Source of the DNA: Rhodospirillaceae bacterium
GTDB lineage: Bacteria; Pseudomonadota; Alphaproteobacteria; Rhodospirillales; Casp-alpha2
Length of the DNA stretch: 39,553 nucleotides
Assembly: GCA_002686255.1 (NCBI GenBank)
Contig: NZAZ01000026.1
Span: 11,092 to 50,644 of the forward strand
Reading direction: 5' to 3'
The translations under genes and the position numbers were made by a program. Shown here piece after piece: positions 16,465-23,007 of the stretch; within the stretch, counting starts at the first letter, position 1, and every line of letters begins with the position of its first letter. The notes beneath the pieces were generated by a model, which was given only the letters and a program-made list of their open reading frames with translations, made no database searches and had not been told where the DNA came from.

Positions 16465-16489
16465 CTCAACCGAATAATCCGTGGTTGAG
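16465..16489. promoter_or_regulatory. Inverted repeat over the MarR-like start codon
   Basis: CTCAACC (16465-16471) and GGTTGAG (16483-16489) are perfect inverted repeats with an 11-base spacer that straddle the proposed GTG start at 16481. This could be an autoregulatory operator, as MarR-family genes often have, or an mRNA hairpin hiding the start. Low confidence because the start itself is uncertain. Confidence 0.3.
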
Positions 16490-16861
16490 AAATTAGATTT
16501 TCTAATCACTGATGAGAGAGGAGCCGCCTTTATCAAAGGCGCGGTCATAGCCCGACGCCGGCAAAGCGAACTTGTTAAACAAAACGAGACCCAAAACCTC
16601 ACGTGGGACATCATTTATCAAGTGGCTGGGAGTTTTTTCCAAAACAAACAAATTTGCGTCACCGACGTGTGTCATGCGGTTATGGCATCGAAATCCTCTA
16701 CCATTAAGGCCCTTGATCGTTTGGTGCGTGACGGGGTGCTTGTTAGGACGAATGATAAAAATGACAAACGGCGAAAATTTCTCAATCTAAATAAGGCATT
16801 CGAGCCAAAGTTCCTAGCTTATTTGGATGAGTTTATTTTTAATATCACGATCGATGAATGA
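16481..16861 (+). CDS. MarR-like winged-helix protein, AT-rich
   Basis: 126 aa. Residues about 40-105 read as a winged helix-turn-helix: TWDIIYQVAGSFFQNKQICV, then a recognition-helix segment CHAVMASKSSTIKALDRLVR, then a wing DGVLVRTNDKNDKRRKFLNL that closely resembles MarR proteins (GLVxRxxxxxDxRxxxxxLT). Probably a dimeric DNA-binding regulator of small-molecule or stress responses. GTG start, no visible ribosome-binding site; the next in-frame Met (Met68) would cut the domain, so GTG is kept. The gene is strikingly AT-rich with rare AAA/AAT/TTT codons for this genome. Flanked by a transposase remnant and a palindrome, it is probably horizontally acquired. Target genes are not evident. Confidence 0.7.
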   Translation: MVEKLDFLITDERGAAFIKGAVIARRRQSELVKQNETQNLTWDIIYQVAGSFFQNKQICVTDVCHAVMASKSSTIKALDRLVRDGVLVRTNDKNDKRRKFLNLNKAFEPKFLAYLDEFIFNITIDE

Positions 16862-16911
16862 GGTAGTCCCGGACAATGATTTAAGGTGTATTCCGGTTTC
16901 TGACCTTCCTT

Positions 16912-16988
16912 GGGACAGAAATAGGAGGACAGTTTACTTAATTCCTTCCTCGAATTAAGTAAACTGTCCTCCTATTTCCTTCTGTCCC
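16912..16988. repeat. Near-perfect 27 bp stem palindrome, GGACAGTTTACTTAATTC family
   Basis: The left arm 16918-16944 and right arm 16952-16978 are perfect reverse complements (27 bp) with a 7-base loop. An outer GGGACAG (16912-16918) pairs with CTGTCCC (16982-16988). The arm carries GAGGACAGTTTACTTAATTC, the same core as the element near 14.5 kb but with AGGAGGACAG instead of ACGGGGACAG, so the two are diverged or compensated copies. Compensatory change on both arms implies that stem pairing is kept. It lies between the MarR-like gene and the CoA-transferase operon. Confidence 0.88.
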
Positions 16989-17088
16989 CGTATTTTCTTT
17001 CCCTTTATTTATCAGGGTAATCCCTTAAAGTTCCTCCTCCCCGCCGGCGGCAGACGGCCGGCATGGCAACGGAAACCGGAACCGAAAA

Positions 17089-18288
17089 ATGACGCTTCCC
17101 CTCGAAGGCGTGCGCATCCTGACCGTCGAACAGTACGGCGCCGGCCCGTTCGGCACCATGTGGCTGGCCGACCAGGGGGCCGAGGTGATCAAGATCGAGC
17201 CCCCGGCCAAAGACGGAGAAGAGGGCGGCGATTTCGCCCGCGTCCTCGGGCCCTATTACTTCGACAACGGCGATAGCCAGTGGTTCCACGCCTATAACCG
17301 CAACAAGAAAAGCCTGACCCTCGACCTCAAGAGCGACCAAGGAAAAAAAGTGCTGCATGACCTGGCCGGCGCGTCGGACGCGCTGCTCAGCAACCTGCGC
17401 GGCGACGTGCCCGAGGCCCTGGGCCTGACGTATCAGCACCTCAAGACCGCCAACCCGAAAATCGTCTGCGCGCATTTGTCGGCCTATGGCCGCGACGGGC
17501 CCAGGGCGTCGTGGCCCGGCTTCGATTACCTGATGCAGGCCGAAGCCGGCTGGTTCTCGCTGACCGGCGAGCCGGACCAGCCGCCGACCCGGTTCGGGCT
17601 TTCGGTCGTCGATCAGATGACCGGCGTCGCGCTCGGCTACGCGGCTCTCTGCGGCATCATCCGCGCCCGGGCCTCGGGCGAGGGCGGCGACATCGACGTC
17701 AGCCTGTTCGACGTGGCGCTGTCGAACCTGAGCTATCCGGCGATCTGGTATCTGAACGCCGGCCACGTGCAGGAAAGGCTTGCGCGCTCCGCCCATCCGT
17801 CGCTGACCCCGTGTCAGCTTTACAAGACCGCCGACGGCTGGATCTACCTGATGTGCAACAAGGAGAAGTTCTGGCGCGTGCTCGCGGATACCCTGGGCCA
17901 CGCGGAATGGGCCGACGACCCGCGCTTCAGGACCTTCAAGGAGCGGTTAGACAACCGGCCCCTGATCCAGGACATGCTGGACGAGGCGCTTTCGGCCAAA
18001 ACCACGGCCGAGTGGCTGGTGGACTTCGCCGGCACGGTGCCCGCTTCGCCGATTCTGGACGTCGCCGAGGCGCTGGAAAACCCCTTCGTCAAGGATGAAG
18101 GCCGGCTTCAGGACATCGAACTCGACGGTCACGGGACCTACCGCTACCTGCGCCCGCCGGTGCAGACGGACATCCCCGCGCCCGCCCGCCCGGCGCCGAA
18201 GCTGGGTCAGCACACCGAGGCGTTGCTGGCCGAGATCGGCTACGACGACGAAAAACTGTCCCAACTGCGCAAGGCCAAGGTGATCTGA
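17089..18288 (+). CDS. CaiB/BaiF (class III) CoA-transferase
   Basis: 399 aa, normal for family III CoA-transferases (formyl-CoA, succinyl-CoA:carboxylate types). N-terminus PLEGVRILTVEQYGAGPFGT, then DQGAEVIKIEPP, the NRNKKSLTLDLKS block and AYGRDGPRASWPGFDYLMQA. Asp146 in GFDYL is in the place of the catalytic Asp that forms the aspartyl-CoA anhydride. The C-terminal part closes the interlocked-dimer ring. It would activate a carboxylic acid with CoA from a donor such as succinyl-CoA. Four bases separate its stop from the aconitase-family large subunit, so the three genes to 20090 are one operon. The substrate is unassigned; a di/tricarboxylate is suggested by the neighbours. The upstream ribosome-binding site is weak (GGAACC). 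Confidence 0.94.
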   Translation: MTLPLEGVRILTVEQYGAGPFGTMWLADQGAEVIKIEPPAKDGEEGGDFARVLGPYYFDNGDSQWFHAYNRNKKSLTLDLKSDQGKKVLHDLAGASDALLSNLRGDVPEALGLTYQHLKTANPKIVCAHLSAYGRDGPRASWPGFDYLMQAEAGWFSLTGEPDQPPTRFGLSVVDQMTGVALGYAALCGIIRARASGEGGDIDVSLFDVALSNLSYPAIWYLNAGHVQERLARSAHPSLTPCQLYKTADGWIYLMCNKEKFWRVLADTLGHAEWADDPRFRTFKERLDNRPLIQDMLDEALSAKTTAEWLVDFAGTVPASPILDVAEALENPFVKDEGRLQDIELDGHGTYRYLRPPVQTDIPAPARPAPKLGQHTEALLAEIGYDDEKLSQLRKAKVI

Positions 18289-18291
18289 CTC

Positions 18292-19584
18292 ATGTCTCCC
18301 GCCCAGCCCATGACCCTGGCCGAAAAGATCATCGCCCGCGCCGCTGGTAAGGATTCCGTCAAGCCCGGCGACATCGTCACCTGCGCCGTCGATCTGGCGA
18401 TGATGCACGATTCCTCGGGCCCGCGGCGGGCCGGCAAGATGTTGGACCAGTTGGGCGTGGTCCCTTGGGACACGTCGAAGATCGTCGTCGTCACCGACCA
18501 TTACGTCAACGACCCCGACCCGGGCAGCATCGAAACCCAGGAGATCACCCGCAAGTGGGTGGCGGAAAAGGGGATCGGGAACTTCTACCGCGAGGAAGGC
18601 ATCTGCCATGTGGTGCTGCCCGAGAAAGGCCACCTGAAACCGGGCATGTTCTGCGTCGGCGCCGACAGCCATTCGACCACCGGCGGCGCCTTCGGCGCCT
18701 TCATGATCGGCATCGGGGCCACCGAAATGACCGGTGTGCTGGCGACCGGGGAAATCTGGGTGCGGGTGCCGGAAACGCTAAGGGTATCGGTGTCGGGGAC
18801 GCTGTCGGACGGGGTCGCGGCCAAGGACGTCATCCTGAAGCTGTGCGGCGACATCGGCGTCATGGGCGCCAATTACATGGCCGTCGAGTACGGAGGCGCC
18901 GCCATCGGCGCCATGTCCGTGGACGAGCGCATGACGCTGACCAACATGGCCGCCGAGCTGGGGGCGAAGACGGGGATCATCGCCCCCGACGCGACGACGG
19001 CGGAAATGCTGGCGGCGGCCGGGGCCGGCGAGGTTAATATAAAATCCTGGCAGGGGGACGAGGACGCCCCCGTGGCGCGGACCATCGACATCGACGCCTC
19101 GGCCCTCGGCCCCCAGGTAGCGGCGCCGTCGAACCCGGAAAACGCCGCCGGGGTCGCCGAACACGCGGGCACGCCCCTGGGCCAGGCCTATATCGGCGCC
19201 TGCACGGGGGCCAAGCTCGAAGACCTGCGGATGGCGGCAAGGGTCGTTAAGGGCCGCGGGAAAGCCGCGAATACACGCTTTTTCGTCGCCCCGGCGTCGA
19301 TCCTCATCCACGAGGCGGCGGCCGTCGACGGCACATTGAAGATACTGGAGGACGCCGGCGCCGTCATCCTGCCCACCGGCTGCGGCGGCTGCATCGGCCT
19401 CGGCCCGGCGCGGCTGGACGAGAACATGACCGGCATTTCGACCACCAACCGCAATTTCGTCGGCCGCGCCGGACCTGAATCGTCCAAACTCTACCTGGCC
19501 TCGGCCTATACGGTGGCCGCCTCGGCCGTCACCGGCGAAATCACCGACCCGCGCCGGCTTCTGGCCGGGGGAGGCGGGAATTGA
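18292..19584 (+). CDS. Aconitase-family dehydratase, large subunit (LeuC/homoaconitase/DmdA-like)
   Basis: 430 aa, the length of archaeal/thermophilic-type isopropylmalate isomerase and homoaconitase large subunits, shorter than enterobacterial LeuC (about 466). The [4Fe-4S] ligands are Cys304 (IGACTG), Cys364 and Cys367 (TGCGGCIG). Other family motifs are VTDHYVNDPDPG, CVGADSHSTTGGAFGAF and TTNRNFVGRAG. It isomerises or (de)hydrates a 2- or 3-hydroxy acid. In this setting, without other leucine genes and next to a CoA-transferase and a tricarballylate-type dehydrogenase, a catabolic dehydratase such as a 2,3-dimethylmalate- or (homo)aconitate-type enzyme is more likely than leucine synthesis. 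The start ATG is 3 bp after the previous stop. The small subunit overlaps its stop codon. Confidence 0.93.
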   Translation: MSPAQPMTLAEKIIARAAGKDSVKPGDIVTCAVDLAMMHDSSGPRRAGKMLDQLGVVPWDTSKIVVVTDHYVNDPDPGSIETQEITRKWVAEKGIGNFYREEGICHVVLPEKGHLKPGMFCVGADSHSTTGGAFGAFMIGIGATEMTGVLATGEIWVRVPETLRVSVSGTLSDGVAAKDVILKLCGDIGVMGANYMAVEYGGAAIGAMSVDERMTLTNMAAELGAKTGIIAPDATTAEMLAAAGAGEVNIKSWQGDEDAPVARTIDIDASALGPQVAAPSNPENAAGVAEHAGTPLGQAYIGACTGAKLEDLRMAARVVKGRGKAANTRFFVAPASILIHEAAAVDGTLKILEDAGAVILPTGCGGCIGLGPARLDENMTGISTTNRNFVGRAGPESSKLYLASAYTVAASAVTGEITDPRRLLAGGGGN

Positions 19585-20090
19585 GCGCCGAAAAGGAACC
19601 GATCGAGGGCCGCGCCTGGGTCTTTGGCGACAACATCGACACCGATCAGTTGGCGCCCGTGCCGTCGTACATGAACAAGGAGCCGGAAGAAGGCTGCAAG
19701 ATGTGCCTGCGGGCCGTCGATCCGGATTTCGCCGCCAATGTCCAAGAGGGCGACGTCTTCGTCGCCGGTAATAACCTCGGCATCGGCTCGTCCCGGGAAC
19801 AGGCGCCGCAATATTTGAAGATACTGGGCATCCGCGCCGTGCTGGCGAAGTCCTTCGCCCGCATCTTCTACCGCAACACGCTGAACTTCGGCCTGCCGGC
19901 CCTGGTCTGCGACGAGGCCGGGCGCATCAACCCCGGCGACGAGGTCCGCGTCGATCCCCTGACCGGCACGGTCGACAACCTGACCACCGGCGAGACGCTG
20001 GCCGCCGAGCCGCTGCCCGAGCACCTGTTGACGATGATCGCCGACGGCGGCCTGCTCAAGCACCTGGAAAGGAAACTGGCCCAGGGGTAG
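19581..20090 (+). CDS. Aconitase-family dehydratase, small subunit (LeuD/DmdB-like)
   Basis: 169 aa swivel-domain subunit. Motifs are FGDNIDTDQLAPVPSYM near the N-terminus, NLGIGSSREQAPQYLKILGI (substrate-binding Ser-Arg) and FARIFYRNTLNFGLPAL. It completes the active site of the large subunit encoded just before. Start is TTG in TTGA, overlapping the large-subunit stop by 4 bases with GGAGGCGGGAA upstream, so the subunits are translationally coupled. The motif loop reads GIGSSREQAP where LeuD commonly has GCGSSREHAP, consistent with a non-leucine member. Same caveats on substrate as for the large subunit. Confidence 0.92.
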   Translation: MSAEKEPIEGRAWVFGDNIDTDQLAPVPSYMNKEPEEGCKMCLRAVDPDFAANVQEGDVFVAGNNLGIGSSREQAPQYLKILGIRAVLAKSFARIFYRNTLNFGLPALVCDEAGRINPGDEVRVDPLTGTVDNLTTGETLAAEPLPEHLLTMIADGGLLKHLERKLAQG

Positions 20091-20118
20091 CGAAATAACT
20101 GAAATTAAGGGAAATTAA

Positions 20119-20157
20119 GGGGACACAATATCTAACTGAATTAAGTATCGTGTCCCC
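20119..20157. repeat. Imperfect palindrome, GGGGACACAATA family
   Basis: GGGGACACAATAT (20119-20131) pairs imperfectly with GTATCGTGTCCCC (20145-20157); the intervening CTAACTGAATTAA continues the pairing loosely. Two tandem GAAATTAAGG units (20101-20120) run into it. The core GGGGACAC...TTAA links it to the other palindromes in the window. Located in the 99 bp gap between the aconitase-type operon and the flavoprotein gene, where it could separate their mRNAs. Confidence 0.75.
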
Positions 20158-20189
20158 GTATCCCGATCCGTGGGGAAAAGGAATGTAAG

Positions 20190-21677
20190 GTGAGCAAACG
20201 CGTATGCGATGTGGTGGTGGTCGGCGCCGGCAACGCGGCGATGACGGCGGCGCTGGCGGCCCGCGAACAGGGCGCGAATGTGCTGGTGCTGGAGCGCGCC
20301 CCCTATGACGAGCGCGGCGGCAACAGCCGCTTCACCGCCGGCGCCATCCGGTTTGCCTTCGGCGGCGTCGAGGACCTGCTGAAGGTGATGCCGGAGTTGT
20401 CCGACGAGGAGATCAAGAACACCGATTTCGGCGCCTACACCCGCGACCAGTACTTCGACGACATGGCCCGCCTCACCCGCTACCGGACCGACCCGGACCT
20501 GGTCGAGGCGCTGATCGACAACAGCCTCGAGACGCTCATCTGGATGCGCGAGAAGGGCGTGCGCTTCCAGCCGTCCTTCGGCCGCCAGGCGTTCAAGGTC
20601 GGCGGCCGGTTCAAGTTCTGGGGCGGGCTGTGCCTGGAAACCTGGGGCGGCGGGCCGGGGCTGGTTGACGCGCTGACGACCGCGGTCGAGGGCGCCGGCA
20701 TGGAAATCCTCTACGCCACCCGGGCGGTGGAGCTGATCGTCGACAAGGGCGCGGTGCGGGGCGTCGTCGCCCGCGAAGGCCCCGACTCCTTCGACATCCG
20801 CGCCCGCGCCGTGGTCTTGGCGTCGGGCGGCTTCGAGGCCAACACCGAATGGCGGACGCGCTATCTCGGCCCCGGCTGGGATCTGACGCCGGTCCGCGGC
20901 ACGCGCTTCAACACCGGCGACGGCATCCGCATGGCGCTCGACATCGGCGCCATGCCGACCGGCAACTGGTCCGGTTGCCACGCCGTCGGCTGGGACCGCA
21001 ACGCGCCGCCGTTCGGCGACCTAGCCGTCGGCGACGGCTTCCAGAAACACAGCTACCCCCTGGGCATCATGGTCAACGCCACCGGCAGGCGCTTCGTCGA
21101 CGAGGGCGCGGACTTCCGCAACTACACCTACGCCAAGTACGGCCACGTGGTCCTGCAACAGCCGGGGCAGTTCGCCTGGCAGGTGTTCGACGCCAAGGTC
21201 ACCGGCCTGCTGCGCGACGAATACCGCATCCGCCAGGTGACCAAGGCCAGCGCCGGCACCATCGGGGAACTGGCCGGCAGGCTCGACGACGTCGACGCCG
21301 ACGCCTTCGTGGCCGAGGTCGAAGCCTACAACGCCGCCGTCATGACCGAGGTGCCGTTCGACCCGGCGGTGCTCGACGGCCGAGGCACCCAGGGGCTTGA
21401 AATCCCCAAATCCAACTGGGCCCAGACCCTGGATACGCCGCCGTTCGAGGCCTATGCCGTCACCTGCGGCATCACATTCACTTTCGGCGGCCTCAAGGTG
21501 ACGACGGAAGGCCACGTCATCGACACCGACGGCATGCCGATCCCGGGCCTGTACGCGGCCGGCGAACTGGTCGGCGGCTTGTTCTATTTCAACTATCCGG
21601 GCGGCACCGGGCTGATGTCGGGCGCCGTCTTCGGCCGCGCCGCCGGCGCCTCGGCGGCCCGGGCGGCGGCGGGGTAG
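20190..21677 (+). CDS. tcuA: FAD-dependent tricarballylate dehydrogenase-like flavoprotein
   Basis: 495 aa of the fumarate reductase/succinate dehydrogenase flavoprotein family. FAD dinucleotide motif VVVVGAGNAAMTAALAAREQ (8-27) and ERAPYDERGGNSRFTAG, the arrangement seen in TcuA, which oxidises tricarballylate to cis-aconitate. The C-terminus has the second FAD-binding part (GLYAAGELVGGLFYFNYPGG, then TGLMSGAVFGR). GTG start after GGGGAAAAGGAATGTAAG. TcuB (membrane electron acceptor) and TcuC (transporter) are absent here, so electrons must go elsewhere or the substrate differs. The preceding aconitase-type pair could hydrate the unsaturated acid formed. The symbol marks the closest family I recognise, not proven function. 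Confidence 0.82.
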   Translation: MSKRVCDVVVVGAGNAAMTAALAAREQGANVLVLERAPYDERGGNSRFTAGAIRFAFGGVEDLLKVMPELSDEEIKNTDFGAYTRDQYFDDMARLTRYRTDPDLVEALIDNSLETLIWMREKGVRFQPSFGRQAFKVGGRFKFWGGLCLETWGGGPGLVDALTTAVEGAGMEILYATRAVELIVDKGAVRGVVAREGPDSFDIRARAVVLASGGFEANTEWRTRYLGPGWDLTPVRGTRFNTGDGIRMALDIGAMPTGNWSGCHAVGWDRNAPPFGDLAVGDGFQKHSYPLGIMVNATGRRFVDEGADFRNYTYAKYGHVVLQQPGQFAWQVFDAKVTGLLRDEYRIRQVTKASAGTIGELAGRLDDVDADAFVAEVEAYNAAVMTEVPFDPAVLDGRGTQGLEIPKSNWAQTLDTPPFEAYAVTCGITFTFGGLKVTTEGHVIDTDGMPIPGLYAAGELVGGLFYFNYPGGTGLMSGAVFGRAAGASAARAAAG

Positions 21678-21812
21678 AGGGACCTCACGAATACGTCAAT
21701 CACCCGTGACACACTTGGAATTGTTCAAGCGTGTTTGGCGAAAATTTCCCTGAAATGACACTCTTTGCTTAAGCGGCGCACCCGTGCGCCAAAAACCAAG
21801 GAGAATATGGTC

Positions 21813-21992
21813 ATGTATTTTCGACAAATAGCCGTAGCGACCGCCCTTTTCGCGATGCTCGCCCTTGCCGGCATGACGGCCGACGTGCCACCCCTCGATG
21901 TGGGAATCGACGATGGGCCCAGGGAGAGCAGCCCGGCCTACAGTTTCGATCCTGACGTCATTACCCTGATGGAAGAAGGCATCGTTCCTTGA
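21813..21992 (+). CDS. Small secreted peptide, 59 aa, unknown
   Basis: The ATG at 21813 is chosen because AAGGAG ends 9 bases upstream; an ATG two codons earlier is too close to it. The peptide starts with a signal sequence (MYFRQIAVATALFAMLALAG, cleavage probably near MTA/DV), leaving about 36 acidic, Pro-rich residues (DVPPLDVGIDDGPRESS, ending LMEEGIVP). No cysteine. I recognise no family. A GC-rich hairpin GGCGCA-CCCG-TGCGCC lies just upstream. It stands alone between the flavoprotein gene and a convergent enoyl-CoA hydratase. Signal peptide plus a good ribosome-binding site make it a believable gene, but it could be spurious. Confidence 0.55.
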   Translation: MYFRQIAVATALFAMLALAGMTADVPPLDVGIDDGPRESSPAYSFDPDVITLMEEGIVP

Positions 21993-22060
21993 CGGTGGAA
22001 ACCGTATCGGCCCCTTGGTTGACCAAGGAGGGAGCCCTCAGCCCCTCTTGAAAAAAGCCC

Positions 22061-22858
22061 TCAGCGGCCCTTGAAGTCGGGCTTGCGCTTTTCCATGAAC
22101 GCCTTGCGGCCTTCCTTGTAGTCCTCCGACGCGAAGCAGTCGTCGACGACTTTTTGGCACAGTTCCAGGTCGCGGTCGTCCGGGTCCTTGACCGCCTCGC
22201 GGACCACCGTTTTCGCCGCCAGCACCGTCAGCGGCGCGTTGCCGGCGATGGCGCGGGCATAGTCGTCGACATAGGACGCCACTTCGCCCGGCGCCACGAC
22301 CCGGTTGACGAGGCCCATGGCGAGCGCCTCGGCGGCGTCGAATTGGCGCCCCGTGAACAGGATCTCCATCGCCGACGACGGGCCGACGACATCGATCAGG
22401 TTTTTCAGGCCGTTCAGCTTGTAGCCCAATCCCAGCTTGGCGGCCGGGATGCCGAACCGGGAATCGGCGGCGGCGATGCGCAGGTCGCAGCACAGGGCGA
22501 CGCCGAGCCCGCCGCCGAGGCAAAAGCCGTCGATCCTGGCGATCAGCGGCTTCCTGGCGCCGAGCAGCGCGTTGGTGGCCTCGGCCACGGCCTGGTCGTA
22601 GACGGCGATGGCGTCTTCGGACGAGCGGTTGTTCTCGAACTGCGAGATGTCGGCGCCGGCCGAGAACGCCTTGCCGCCGGCGCCGGCGAGCACGATCACC
22701 CTGACCGCGCCGTCGGCGGCGAAGTCGCCGAGCACCACGGGCAGGCCCCGCCACATCTCGTAGGTGAGCGCGTTGCGCTTGGCCTGGTTGTCGAAGATGA
22801 TGCGGCCGACGCCGTCCTTGTTGTCGACGATAAGCCGATCGGTGACCGAAACCATCAA
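22061..22858 (-). CDS. Crotonase-family protein lacking both catalytic Glu
   Basis: 265 aa with complete crotonase fold: RIIFDNQAKRNALTYEMW at the N-terminus, oxyanion-hole AFSAGADISQFE (64-75) and FCLGGGLGVALCCDLRIAA (112-130). Both hydratase glutamates are replaced: Gly119 in GGGLGVA and Ala139 in FGIPAAKLG. The protein is otherwise canonical and ends KRKPDFKGR. Simple enoyl-CoA hydration is therefore unlikely; decarboxylation, isomerisation or C-C bond chemistry are known in the superfamily. Its start lies 149 bp from the divergent MFS gene. The alternative second Met changes the N-terminus by one residue. Confidence 0.9.
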   Translation of the reverse strand: MMVSVTDRLIVDNKDGVGRIIFDNQAKRNALTYEMWRGLPVVLGDFAADGAVRVIVLAGAGGKAFSAGADISQFENNRSSEDAIAVYDQAVAEATNALLGARKPLIARIDGFCLGGGLGVALCCDLRIAAADSRFGIPAAKLGLGYKLNGLKNLIDVVGPSSAMEILFTGRQFDAAEALAMGLVNRVVAPGEVASYVDDYARAIAGNAPLTVLAAKTVVREAVKDPDDRDLELCQKVVDDCFASEDYKEGRKAFMEKRKPDFKGR

Positions 22859-23007
22859 GCCTCTCCGGGGATCATTGGTTGGTTTTTGGCGGCCGCATTG
22901 TTGCCGTTAAAACCGATCCAGGCAAACAGATTATCCCCGCCGCCGGGCGCTTGTTAAACCATTGAAAGGACGATAAATTCAAGCCTCTTGAGCGGAGGGC
23001 CCCCCCA

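Larger units (their letters stand above)
15690..16480. other. 791 bp non-coding zone between kinase and MarR-like gene
   Basis: Upstream of the kinase there is a perfect 7 bp inverted repeat TAGCTAT-CTT-ATAGCTA (15850-15866), possibly an operator. A transposase remnant lies at 15965-16144 and an AT-rich hairpin at 16222-16265, both listed separately. From about 16190 onward the sequence is markedly richer in A+T than the rest of the window, with poly-T runs at about 16410 and 16431. No intact gene is supported. Confidence 0.6.

Noticed and set aside
16393..16614. 73-codon frame on the minus strand at the start of the MarR-like gene
   Set aside because: It is antisense to a recognisable winged-helix gene, has no family resemblance, and no ribosome-binding site.
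18292..20090. Leucine biosynthesis LeuC/LeuD
   Set aside because: No leuA or leuB nearby, short large subunit, and neighbours that are catabolic; the pair is kept as an aconitase-family dehydratase of unknown substrate.
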